Source: Arthrobacter sp. FB24 (lineage in GTDB: Bacteria > Actinomycetota > Actinomycetes > Actinomycetales > Micrococcaceae). From it: 64,000 nt of DNA. Shown here in pieces: positions 55,463 through 63,446 of the stretch. Both the position numbers and the translations under genes were made by a program. A model generated the notes under the pieces. The model was not told where the DNA came from, ran no database searches, and was given only the letters and a program-made list of their open reading frames with translations. The stretch's first letter is position 1. Each line of letters starts with the position of its first letter. The stretch spans positions 1,798,001 through 1,862,000 of the forward strand of contig NC_008541.1 in NCBI RefSeq assembly GCF_000196235.1. The letters run 5' to 3'.

Positions 55463-55468
55463 AGGTTA
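55463..55468 (-). promoter_or_regulatory. Predicted -10 box, leaderless DUF3000 gene
   Basis: TAACCT on the minus strand, six bases before the GTG start at 55456. No Shine-Dalgarno is visible. Confidence 0.52.
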
Positions 55469-55518
55469 CGCAAAATGTGGCGCCGATCCCGGCAGGCTCG
55501 CCGCCCCGGCCGCCTCGG

Positions 55519-56619
55519 TCAACCGGCCGCCAGCTCCCGCTTGATGGCGGCGACGAACGAATCGACGTCCTCTTCGCTCGTGTCGAACGAGCACATCCAG
55601 CGGACTTCCCGGGCGGCTTCGTTCCAATCGTAGAAGCGGAAGGATTCCCGCAGCCGGTCCGCAACGCCTTCCGGCAGGATGGCGAACACTCCGTTGGATT
55701 CCGTCTTCTGGGTGGGTTCCACGCCGTCGATCCCGTCGACTGCGGCACGCAGCCGGGCAGCCATCGCGTTGGCGTGCCTGGCCGAGCGCAGCCACAGGTC
55801 GCCCTCAAGCAGGGCGATGAACTGGGCGGACATGAACCTCATTTTGGAAGCCAGCTGCATGTTCATCTTGCGGAGGTAGACCAACCCCTGTGCGGCGCCG
55901 GGGTTCAGCGCCACCACCACCTCGCCGAACAGCAGCCCGTTCTTGGTGCCGCCGAAGGAGAGGATGTCGACTCCGGCGTCGCGGGTGAACGTCCGCAGCG
56001 GCACGTCGAGGTGGGCTGCGGCGTTGGCCAGCCGGGCACCGTCCATGTGGAGCTTCATGCCCTTCGCATGGACGTGGTCGGCTATGGCGCGCACCTCCTC
56101 GGGCGTGTAGCAGGTGCCCAGTTCGGTGGTCTGGGTGATGGACACGGCCAGGGGCTGGGCCCGGTGCTCGTCGCCCCAGCCCCAGGCCTCCCTGTCGATC
56201 AGCTCAGGGGTGAGCTTGCCGTCGGTGGTGGGGACCTGGAGCAGCTTGATGCCGCCGATCCGCTCGGGGGCGCCGTTTTCATCCATGTTGATGTGCGCCG
56301 TCGAAGCGCAGATGACGGCGCCCCAGCGGGGGAGCAGGGACTGGAGCGAGAGGACGTTGGCCCCCGTTCCGTTGAAGACGGGGAAGCACTCGATGCCCGC
56401 GCCGAAGTGCTCCTCCAGGAGGACCTGCAGCCGTGCCGTGTAGTCGTCTTCGCCGTAGGAGACCTGGTGGCCCTCGTTGGCGGCTGCCAGTGCCGCCAGG
56501 ACTTCCGGGTGGACGCCCGAATAGTTGTCGGAGGCGAAACCCCGCACGGCAGGGTCATGGAGCCGGCCCGCGGTGGCGGCAGGGGCAGTTTCAACTGTGG
56601 TTGTCATCGCTTTGGTCAC
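55519..56619 (-). CDS. Low-specificity L-threonine aldolase family (PLP)
   Basis: A 366-residue fold-type I PLP enzyme splitting threonine/allo-threonine to glycine and acetaldehyde. The Schiff-base lysine is K226 in SFGGTKNGLLFG; the N-terminal RGFASDNYSGVHPEVLAAL and MHMDGARLANAA-like block (KLHMDGARLANAAAH) are family marks. The GTG start at 56619 is supported by TAGACT six bases upstream; an in-frame ATG lies four codons on. Beta-eliminating lyase relatives exist, but the sequence fits threonine aldolase best. Confidence 0.88.
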   Translation of the reverse strand: MTKAMTTTVETAPAATAGRLHDPAVRGFASDNYSGVHPEVLAALAAANEGHQVSYGEDDYTARLQVLLEEHFGAGIECFPVFNGTGANVLSLQSLLPRWGAVICASTAHINMDENGAPERIGGIKLLQVPTTDGKLTPELIDREAWGWGDEHRAQPLAVSITQTTELGTCYTPEEVRAIADHVHAKGMKLHMDGARLANAAAHLDVPLRTFTRDAGVDILSFGGTKNGLLFGEVVVALNPGAAQGLVYLRKMNMQLASKMRFMSAQFIALLEGDLWLRSARHANAMAARLRAAVDGIDGVEPTQKTESNGVFAILPEGVADRLRESFRFYDWNEAAREVRWMCSFDTSEEDVDSFVAAIKRELAAG

Positions 56620-56625
56620 GCTTTC

Positions 56626-56631
56626 AGTCTA
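56626..56631 (-). promoter_or_regulatory. Predicted -10 box, leaderless threonine aldolase gene
   Basis: TAGACT on the minus strand with six bases to the GTG start at 56619; this argues for GTG rather than the ATG twelve bases downstream. Confidence 0.55.
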
Positions 56632-56644
56632 GGGATGTGCGCCG

Positions 56645-57349
56645 CTATCGGCTAAGGACCAGCCGCCGGCCGTTCAGTTCCGCTGCGGGAGCGGTGAAAA
56701 GTCCGACGGCGGCAGCGGCCAGGTCGGTAACATCGGTAAAGCCGGGGAAGTTGCGGGACGGGGACCGTTCGCGCATCGCATCATCCACGAGTCCCTTCAC
56801 CACGAAGATGACCGCGGCGCTGTGCGTCCCCCCGCTGAAGCCCTGGGCAACCGCTAGGGTCCATGCTTCGGCGGCAGCCTTTGCCGCAACGTAGCTTGCG
56901 CCCGCCGCCGTCGGGGTTCCAGCAGCAGCGGAGGTCACCATGGCGAAACGGCCGGTTTCCGAGGCCGCGAGGTCGTCGTAGAACACCCGCGTAACGTTCC
57001 GCAGTGTGGTGACGGCTGACCGCTCCAGGAAATCCCAGTCCTCGTCGCTTTGGTCCGTGATGCCCTTGGCGCCCCGCCAGCCGCCCACCAGGTGGATGAC
57101 GCCGTCCACCCTTCCGGCAGTGCCGGAGATGGTGGCGTGCAGCGCCCGGACGTCGGGCAGGCTGGCGAGGTCGCAGGCCAGGGGAGTGACGCCGTCGCCC
57201 GCTTCCGCGGCGGCAGCCTCGATCCGGGGACCGTCCGAACCGACCAAAAAGACAGTATGGCCGGCTTCGCGCAGCGCTCGTGCGGTGGCGATCCCGGCCG
57301 GACCGCTGCCGCCGGTGACCACCACGTTCAGGGGGTGTCCGCCACTCAT
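56645..57349 (-). CDS. SDR family NAD(P)-dependent oxidoreductase
   Basis: A 234-residue short-chain dehydrogenase-like protein. Rossmann motif VVTGGSGPAGIATARAL (about 10-26); catalytic Ser region MVTSAAAGTPTAAGASYVAAKAAAEAW containing Y and K of YxxxK. The C-terminus is short. It overlaps the DUF6421 gene by four bases, so they are co-transcribed. Substrate unknown. Confidence 0.88.
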   Translation of the reverse strand: MSGGHPLNVVVTGGSGPAGIATARALREAGHTVFLVGSDGPRIEAAAAEAGDGVTPLACDLASLPDVRALHATISGTAGRVDGVIHLVGGWRGAKGITDQSDEDWDFLERSAVTTLRNVTRVFYDDLAASETGRFAMVTSAAAGTPTAAGASYVAAKAAAEAWTLAVAQGFSGGTHSAAVIFVVKGLVDDAMRERSPSRNFPGFTDVTDLAAAAVGLFTAPAAELNGRRLVLSR

Positions 57350-58755
57350 CCGGCGTTCAGGGCCCGCGTGTCGCCGGCGGCGCCGCTGCCGGTGTCTGAC
57401 GATCCGGTGATGCCGGCAGTGGACTCGATGACAGGACGCATCTTCTTCTCAAGTGCTTCGTAGAACATGGACAGGGGGAATTCGTCGTCGAGCACCTGGT
57501 CGGTGAGGCCGCGCGGCGGTCCGGCCAGCGGCAGCGCGCCCGGGCCCTTGGCCCAGACTGACGCCGGGTTCGGGGTGACGGTCCCGGAGATCAGTTCGTA
57601 CGCGGCCAGCCAGTGGGCCATTTTCGGCCGGTCGATGGAGCGCCAGTACAGCTCCTCGATCCTGGCGCCGAGCTCCACCACGACGTCGGCGACCTCGGCC
57701 CAGTCAATGCTTAGCTTGCTGTCGGTCCAGTGCAGGACGCGGTGCTGGTGCATCCAGGCGAAGAGCAACTGGCCGCCGAGGCCGTCGTAATTACGGACCC
57801 GGCTGCCGGTGATGGCGAAGCGGAAGATCCGGTCGAAGATGACGGCATATTGAACAAGCTTGGCGTGCCGGCGCGCTTCGGGGTCAGCCTCTTCGTCCTT
57901 TTCGATCTTCACGGATTCGCGGAAGGCCGTCAGGTCACAGCGGAGTTCCTCCAGTGAGTACAGGAAGTACGGCATGCGCTGTTTGATCATGAACGGATCG
58001 AAGGGAAGGTCGCCGCGCATGTGGGTGCGGTCATGGATCAGGTCCCACATCACGAACGTTTCCTGGGTGAGTTCCTGGTTCTCCAGGAATTCTGCCGCCT
58101 CTGCCGGGAGCTCCAGCCGGGTGATGTCGGCCGCGGCTGCGAGGACGCGGCGGAAACGGGCTGCTTCCCGGTCCGCGAAGATGGCACCCCAGGTGAACGT
58201 CGGGGTTTCCCGGACGGCGACTGTTTCCGGGAACAGCACCGCGGAGTTGGTGTCGTAGCCGGGCGTGAAGTCAAGGAACCGGATCGGGACGAAGAGCTTG
58301 TTGGAGTACTCGCCGTCCTCGAGGCCGGCAATGAACTCCGGCCAGATGACCTCGATCAGGACCGCCTCCACGAGGCGGCTGCTGCTGCCGTTCTGGGTGT
58401 ACATCGGGAAGACCACCAGGTGCTGCAACCCGTTGATGCGGTGCTGCTGCGGCTGGAAGGCCAGCAGTGAGTCCAGGAAATCCGGCACGCCGAAGCCGCC
58501 GGCGGCCCACCGGCCGAAGTCGCTGACCAGCAGTTCGAGGTACCGGGCGTCGTGCGGAAACGCCGGGGCCAGTGCTTCCACAGCCGTGCAGAGGGTGCTG
58601 ACGTGCGCGGCAGCCGCTTCATGGTTGGCGGTATCCGGGACGGACCCGTCCTGGACCTGGAGCGCCTGGAGCGCCGTGGCAGCGGCCTTCAGACGCAGCC
58701 ACTCCGGGTGGTTTTCGGTGAGCCGGGCAGGGGCGGTGAGAGCGGTCGTAGTCAT
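57346..58755 (-). CDS. DUF6421 family protein
   Basis: A 469-residue soluble protein that I place in DUF6421, an actinobacterial family of unknown function. Typical stretches are HLVVFPMYTQNGSSSRLVEAVLIEVIWP, FVPIRFLDFTPGYDTNSAVLFPETVAV and VMWDLIHDRTHMRGDLPFDPFM, with several His/Asp/Glu that might bind a metal. AGAAAGG lies upstream of the ATG. It is the first gene of a pair with an SDR, suggesting an uncharacterised small-molecule pathway (inference). Confidence 0.8.
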   Translation of the reverse strand: MTTTALTAPARLTENHPEWLRLKAAATALQALQVQDGSVPDTANHEAAAAHVSTLCTAVEALAPAFPHDARYLELLVSDFGRWAAGGFGVPDFLDSLLAFQPQQHRINGLQHLVVFPMYTQNGSSSRLVEAVLIEVIWPEFIAGLEDGEYSNKLFVPIRFLDFTPGYDTNSAVLFPETVAVRETPTFTWGAIFADREAARFRRVLAAAADITRLELPAEAAEFLENQELTQETFVMWDLIHDRTHMRGDLPFDPFMIKQRMPYFLYSLEELRCDLTAFRESVKIEKDEEADPEARRHAKLVQYAVIFDRIFRFAITGSRVRNYDGLGGQLLFAWMHQHRVLHWTDSKLSIDWAEVADVVVELGARIEELYWRSIDRPKMAHWLAAYELISGTVTPNPASVWAKGPGALPLAGPPRGLTDQVLDDEFPLSMFYEALEKKMRPVIESTAGITGSSDTGSGAAGDTRALNAG

Positions 58756-58911
58756 CGCGGCGATCGCCTTTCTGGTTGCTTGGAGCTTCTACGGCGAGCG
58801 TAGCAAGCAAACAGATCTCCTAATGCAAAATCAGCCTGAGCATAAGAAAGACTTGTGCAACTGGATCAGCAGCCCTGCCCCAGCCCTAGCGGGCGCAGGG
58901 CTGCCGCTCAT

Positions 58912-59397
58912 CTACCTGGCGTCGTCCGCCTTAACCAGCGTCAGGGAGACGGAGTTGATGCAGAAGCGCTGGTCAGTGGGCGTGCCGTAGCCTTCGCCCT
59001 CGAAAACGTGGCCCAGGTGCGAATCGCAGCTCGCGCAGCGGACCTCCACGCGGTCCATGCCCATGGTGCGGTCATGGATGTAGCGGACGGTGCCGTCCGC
59101 CAGCGGTGCCCAGAACGAGGGCCAACCGCAATGCGAATCGAACTTTTCATTGCTGGTGAACAGTTCCGTACCGCAGGCGCGGCATTTGTAGACACCGGCG
59201 GTGTGGGTGTCCCAGTACTCGCCGGTGTAGGGCCGCTCGGTGCCAGCCTGACGGAGCACCCGGTACTCCTCCGGCGTCAGCTCCTGCCGCCATTCCTCGT
59301 CGGTCTTTTCAACCCGCGGACTGGCATGTTCCGCAGCGGCGGCCTCCGGCTGGACCTGGACGGGCGATACTTTCGGCTTGTTGCTAAAGATGCTCAT
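58912..59397 (-). CDS. msrB: Peptide-methionine (R)-S-oxide reductase
   Basis: A 161-residue repair enzyme reducing methionine R-sulfoxide in proteins. The structural zinc cysteines are in YKCRACGTELF and RCASCDSHLGHVF; the catalytic Cys is in RFCINSVSLTL at the C-terminus. N-terminal 35 residues are a variable extension. It follows the unknown gene at 59412 by 14 bases, so the pair is probably an operon. Confidence 0.95.
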   Translation of the reverse strand: MSIFSNKPKVSPVQVQPEAAAAEHASPRVEKTDEEWRQELTPEEYRVLRQAGTERPYTGEYWDTHTAGVYKCRACGTELFTSNEKFDSHCGWPSFWAPLADGTVRYIHDRTMGMDRVEVRCASCDSHLGHVFEGEGYGTPTDQRFCINSVSLTLVKADDAR

Positions 59398-59411
59398 GGA
59401 TTCAACAACGC

Positions 59412-59903
59412 TCAGGAGTCCCCGATAAATCCCGAGCCGGCGTACAGGTGCAGCACCGGCAGCCCCAGCTGGTCCTGGGCCTTGTTGGCCCAGTCGGTGT
59501 GGAGCGTGTCGGCAATGGCGTGCGGGCGCGTGATGACGACGGCCTGGCCGGCACCGACTTCCTTGACCTTGGCCACCAGTCCCTGCACGGCACCGCCGTC
59601 CACCACCTCGCCGGTGATTCCGCCGCCGATTCCTGCCAGTGCGTTGAGCGATACCGCAAGGGTTTCCGCGGCGGCAGCGCGCTCGGTTGCAGGATCCGGG
59701 GCGTGGGAGGTCAGTTCGCGGAAGGCCTTCGCGACGTCCAGGAGGGACAGGTTTTCGAGGAAGTCCACCAGGAGGTGCCGTTCCGTGTTGGCCGGGACCA
59801 GCACGACGAGGGGCGCGTCACCCCCGTCCACCAGGCGTTCGATGTTTACGCGGTCGTCCGCACCCAGCGGCTCTTCTGTCAGAATGACGATTGGATCGCT
59901 CAT
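59412..59903 (-). CDS. Conserved hypothetical protein upstream of msrB
   Basis: A 163-residue soluble protein, not recognised. N-terminus MSDPIVILTEEPLGADDRVNIERLV, then APLVVLVPANTERHLLVDFLENLSLLDVAKAF, a glycine-rich loop (LAGIGGGITGEVVDGGAVQGL) and a C-terminal DQLGLPVLHLYAGSGFIGDS. The alternating hydrophobic strands and helices look like a small alpha/beta fold (USP- or Rossmann-like), which is a guess. ATG 59903 follows TAGGCT by six bases, so it is likely leaderless. Confidence 0.75.
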   Translation of the reverse strand: MSDPIVILTEEPLGADDRVNIERLVDGGDAPLVVLVPANTERHLLVDFLENLSLLDVAKAFRELTSHAPDPATERAAAAETLAVSLNALAGIGGGITGEVVDGGAVQGLVAKVKEVGAGQAVVITRPHAIADTLHTDWANKAQDQLGLPVLHLYAGSGFIGDS

Positions 59904-59909
59904 GCCCCC

Positions 59910-59915
59910 AGCCTA
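59910..59915 (-). promoter_or_regulatory. Predicted -10 box, leaderless start of msrB pair
   Basis: TAGGCT on the minus strand, six bases before ATG 59903, with only a G/C run between. Confidence 0.57.
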
Positions 59916-59992
59916 GTCCCGGCCCGGGGGTTCCCGCACGCTGTCCCTTCGCTGATGGCGTGCCCGAATATGTCCCGAGGGCCGCCAGCAGT

Positions 59993-59998
59993 AAGAAT
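59993..59998 (+). promoter_or_regulatory. Possible -10 box of the alpha/beta hydrolase gene
   Basis: AAGAAT (within TAAGAAT) lies six bases before ATG 60005. It matches TATAAT at four positions; it is the weakest of the listed leaderless examples. Confidence 0.4.
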
Positions 59999-60004
59999 GG
60001 ATCC

Positions 60005-61336
60005 ATGGCATCCATCCCGGGGCTGCGCCCGGCCACCCCAGCGAATCCGCCCCCTGCCCTGGACAGGGTCCGAACCGCCGCCGGCGACGGCATGTCTTCC
60101 AGCGCGAAGTGGGCCGTGGGCGGAGTCATCGCGGGAGGTGCGGCTGCGGGTCTGCTGGGCGCCGGATCCTCGGCCCTTGCCCTCTATTTCGCCCGCCGCG
60201 TCATAACGCCGGTGCGGGTCCGGGACGAGAACCAGGAGGTGCTGGCCGTCATCCGTGCCGGGGACGGCCTCCAGGTCATCCTTGCCGCCACCGACGACGC
60301 CACCGTGGAAGGCGTGTACGGCTTCTTCTTCGACGGCGGCCGCGGGCACGCCCGGATCGGCAGGATCGTTTCCTACTCACCTGCGGAACGCACCGTGCTG
60401 CGCGAGGTCGAGGCCGTCTATGCCGGCGATCTCACCACGGCCCGCCGTGGCTACTGGAGCGGCGCCGCCTATCCGGATGCCGCGTCCATCGGGCTGTCGG
60501 CCGAGGACGTGGAAGTCGACGTCGAGGGAGGGACTGCGCCCGCCTGGCTGGTGCGCGCGGCGGCACCGTCGGACGTCTGGGCCATCATGGTCCACGGCCG
60601 CGGCGCCAGCCGGCAGGAGTGCCTGCGCGCCCTGCGCCCGGCCCGGGAGCTCGGCCTGACCAGCCTGGTGATCTCCTACCGCAACGACGGGCTGGCGCCC
60701 TCGGCCCCCGACGGGCGGTACGGCCTCGGTTCCACCGAATGGCGCGACGTCGAGGCAGCCATCAGTTTTGCCATAGCCAACGGCGCCAGGGAAGTGGTGC
60801 TGTTCGGCTGGTCCATGGGCGGGGCGATCTGCCTGCAGACGGCGGACCTTTCACGGCACCACAACCTGATCCGGGCCATGGTGCTTGACGCTCCGGTGGT
60901 GGACTGGGTGAACGTGCTGGCGCACCATGCGCAGCTGAACCGGATCCCCTCTGCCGTGGGACGCTACGGACAGCTGATGATGGGCCACCCGCTGGGCAGG
61001 CGCCTGACCGGGCTGGCGGCACCGGTGGACCTGAAATCGATGGACTGGGTCTCCCGCGCCGTGGAACTCAGAACGCCCACGCTGATCCTGCACAGCGTCG
61101 ACGACGAATATGTACCCTACGGACCCTCTGCCAGCATCGCAGAGAAGAACCCCGAGATGGTCACCTTCGAGACGTTCCAGACAGCCCGGCACACCAAGGA
61201 ATGGAATGTCGATCCGGAGCGCTGGGAAGGCTTGGTCACCGCCTGGCTCCGCCGGCAGCTGGCGCCGCGCGCCAATCCCGGCGCCCGCACCCGGGGCCCC
61301 GACCCCGCCCGGCCCGACGTTAACGGTCCGGAGTAG
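60005..61336 (+). CDS. Membrane-anchored alpha/beta hydrolase
   Basis: A 443-residue protein with an N-terminal membrane anchor (about 37-61, VGGVIAGGAAAGLLGAGSSALALYF) and an alpha/beta hydrolase domain from about 185. The oxyanion block is IMVHGRGASRQECLRALRPA; the nucleophile elbow is FGWSMGGAICLQ; the acid is in LILHSVDDEYVPYG and the His in ARHTKEWN. I start at ATG 60005 because of the -10 spacing; an earlier ATG/GTG would add a Pro-rich stretch. Its 3' end overlaps the convergent YbaK gene by 17 bases. Substrate unknown. Confidence 0.85.
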   Translation: MASIPGLRPATPANPPPALDRVRTAAGDGMSSSAKWAVGGVIAGGAAAGLLGAGSSALALYFARRVITPVRVRDENQEVLAVIRAGDGLQVILAATDDATVEGVYGFFFDGGRGHARIGRIVSYSPAERTVLREVEAVYAGDLTTARRGYWSGAAYPDAASIGLSAEDVEVDVEGGTAPAWLVRAAAPSDVWAIMVHGRGASRQECLRALRPARELGLTSLVISYRNDGLAPSAPDGRYGLGSTEWRDVEAAISFAIANGAREVVLFGWSMGGAICLQTADLSRHHNLIRAMVLDAPVVDWVNVLAHHAQLNRIPSAVGRYGQLMMGHPLGRRLTGLAAPVDLKSMDWVSRAVELRTPTLILHSVDDEYVPYGPSASIAEKNPEMVTFETFQTARHTKEWNVDPERWEGLVTAWLRRQLAPRANPGARTRGPDPARPDVNGPE

Positions 61337-61832
61337 CTTTCGGCCCGGTTCCGATGCGGGCGGTAATGGCGCCGGTCAGCTTCACCAGGTGGTCCGGGTG
61401 CAGTTCGATGTCCAGGCCGCGCCGGCCGCCGGACACCAGGATGCTCTCCTGCCCCAGGGCGCTGTCATCCAGGACAGTGGGGGAGGGCTGGCGCTGCCCC
61501 AGCGGTGATATTCCGCCCAGGACGTACCCGGTCCTCCGCTGGGCGGTGGCCGGATCCGCCATGGCGGCCTTCTTGCCGCCCAGGGCAGCGGCAATTGCCT
61601 TCAGGTCGAGGTTTCCGTGCACGGGAACTATCCCCACCGCGAGCCGGCCGTCCACGTCCACCATCAGCGTCTTGAAGACCCTGGCGGGATCCACGCCCAA
61701 AACTTCGGCGGCTTCCATGCCATAGCTGGCAGCCGAGGGGTCGTGGCTGTACGGATGCAGCACGAAGGGAACGCCGGCCGCAGCGAGTGCTGCTGTGGCC
61801 GGCGTTCCCTGGGAAACCTGCTTGCGCGCCAC
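61320..61832 (-). CDS. ybaK: YbaK/EbsC-type Cys-tRNA(Pro) deacylase
   Basis: A 170-residue editing-domain protein that hydrolyses mischarged aminoacyl-tRNA (Cys-tRNAPro in the best studied case). Recognised by ARVFKTLMVDVDGRLAVGIVPVHGNLDLKAIAAALGGKKAAMADPATAQR, including the conserved Lys in FKTL, and by TGYVLGGISPLGQRQPSPTVLD. GTG 61832 is 13 bases after the SufE stop. The tail overlaps the alpha/beta hydrolase gene on the other strand. Confidence 0.9.
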   Translation of the reverse strand: MARKQVSQGTPATAALAAAGVPFVLHPYSHDPSAASYGMEAAEVLGVDPARVFKTLMVDVDGRLAVGIVPVHGNLDLKAIAAALGGKKAAMADPATAQRRTGYVLGGISPLGQRQPSPTVLDDSALGQESILVSGGRRGLDIELHPDHLVKLTGAITARIGTGPKATPDR

Positions 61833-61845
61833 GCCGTGCCCGGGC

Positions 61846-62307
61846 CTAGGCCGTCGGAGCGGCGGTCGCAGCGACCTTGCGCTTGATGCGTCCCAGCATG
61901 GCCGTCATTCCCCGCATGCGCAGGGGAGTGATGGCACGGGTGAGCCCCAGGAGCTCCGGCATGTCGTCCGGAACTGCGAGGATCTCCGGTGCCGTGAGGC
62001 CGTCGAGCCCCTCGTGCAGGACACCTGCAAACCCACGGGTCGTGGGTGCCTCCGGCGGCGCCTTGAAGTACAGCCGCACGCTGTCCGGCGAACCGGCGTC
62101 GTTCTTTTCCGTCTCAATGGTCAGGAACAGCGGCGACTGGCACTCCACTACCTGTTCCAGCAGTTCCGGATGGTCCTTCAACCGGTCCGGCAATTCGGGA
62201 AGCCCTTGCGAGAACTCCAGCAGCAGTTGCAGCCGCTCGGGTTCGGTCAGGGCCTGGAAGTCGTCAACTATTTCCGCAAGGGTGGCGGGAAGGGCGTGGG
62301 TATTCAT
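61846..62307 (-). CDS. SufE family Fe-S cluster sulfur acceptor protein
   Basis: A 153-residue SufE-like protein. The persulfide-accepting Cys is C56 in EQVVECQSPLFL; LPDRLKDHPELLEQVVEC and TRGFAGVLHEGLDGL are family blocks. The C-terminus is extended and basic (RIKRKVAATAAPTA). I use ATG 62307; a TTG one codon upstream is possible. It lies ten bases after the rhodanese gene. SufE normally takes sulfur from SufS, but no SufS is near; the adjacent sulfurtransferase may be the donor. Confidence 0.88.
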   Translation of the reverse strand: MNTHALPATLAEIVDDFQALTEPERLQLLLEFSQGLPELPDRLKDHPELLEQVVECQSPLFLTIETEKNDAGSPDSVRLYFKAPPEAPTTRGFAGVLHEGLDGLTAPEILAVPDDMPELLGLTRAITPLRMRGMTAMLGRIKRKVAATAAPTA

Positions 62308-62317
62308 CAAGCCCAGT

Positions 62318-63229
62318 TTACGCCGGTACCGTTCCGCGCTCGGTTCCCCTGGCGATGGGCACCCGTACAGCGTTGCCCCACTCGGTCCAGGAACCGTCGT
62401 AGTTGCGGACGGTGTCGAAGCCCAGCAGGTATTTCAGGGCGAACCACGTGTGGCTGGAGCGCTCGCCGATGCGGCAGTACGCCACCACGTCGTCGCCCTC
62501 CGTGAGTCCTGCCTCGCCGAGGTAGAGTGCCTCGAGTTCAGCGCGGTTGCGGTACGTGCCGTCCTCGGCCGCCGCGCGCGCCCAGGGGATGGAGACCGCG
62601 GTGGGGATGTGGCCGCCGCGCAGGGCGCCTTCCTCCGGGTAGGCCGGCATGTGGGTGCGCTGGCCGGTGTATTCCTCGGTGGAGCGGACGTCGATCAGCG
62701 GCTTGCCGAAGTGGGCCAGCACATCCTCCTTGAAAGCTCGGATGGGGGCGTCATTGCGCTCGACCTCAGGGTATTCGGCCGGTGCGGGGACAGTGGCATC
62801 CGTGGTGAGTGCACGGCCCTCGGCGATCCACTTGTCGCGGCCGCCGTCGAGGAGCCTGACGTCCTCGTGGCCGAAGAGCGTGAAGACCCACAGTGCGTAG
62901 GCAGCCCACCAGTTGGACTTGTCGCCGTAGATCACCACGGTGCTGTCCCGGGAAATGCCCTTGGCCGAGGCCAGTGCGGCAAACGCCTTGCCGTCGACGT
63001 AGTCGCGGGTGACCTCGTCGTTCAGGTCGGTGTGCCAGTCGATCTTGACGGCCCCCGGGATGTGGCCGGTTTCGTAGAGCAGGACGTCTTCATCAGACTC
63101 CACCACCACGAGTTTGCCGTCGGCCAGGGCTCCGCCGTCGAGCGCTGCCGCCAGCCACTCGGTGGACACGAGGCGCTCCGGGTGCGCGTACGCTGCGAAC
63201 TTTTCGTTCTCTTCAACTGGGTAGGACAT
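62318..63229 (-). CDS. sseA: Thiosulfate sulfurtransferase (rhodanese, two domains)
   Basis: A 303-residue tandem rhodanese. The N-terminal domain is inactive-like ([28 protein letters not shown]). The C-terminal catalytic domain has the active-site loop [11 protein letters not shown] with C252. It moves sulfane sulfur from thiosulfate or a related donor. GAAAGG lies before ATG 63229. It leads an operon with SufE and YbaK. A 217-base divergent region separates it from zapE. Confidence 0.92.
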   Translation of the reverse strand: MSYPVEENEKFAAYAHPERLVSTEWLAAALDGGALADGKLVVVESDEDVLLYETGHIPGAVKIDWHTDLNDEVTRDYVDGKAFAALASAKGISRDSTVVIYGDKSNWWAAYALWVFTLFGHEDVRLLDGGRDKWIAEGRALTTDATVPAPAEYPEVERNDAPIRAFKEDVLAHFGKPLIDVRSTEEYTGQRTHMPAYPEEGALRGGHIPTAVSIPWARAAAEDGTYRNRAELEALYLGEAGLTEGDDVVAYCRIGERSSHTWFALKYLLGFDTVRNYDGSWTEWGNAVRVPIARGTERGTVPA

Positions 63230-63446
63230 GTGGATGGCCTTTCACTGAAATGGTCATGGGGCCCGCTGCCGGGAGGCGTCGCTGCGGCCGGGCCAGTTCC
63301 AACACTAACCACGCCCCGCCGCTAATGGGCCACTGCGTTCACAGAGGGAAATATGGCCTTGGTCACGTGGGCTCGCCGCGTTATGAGGCCGGTGCTGCAT
63401 TGCCGGTATCCTTTCTGGGGACACGAGACCAGCAGAACGGACCACC

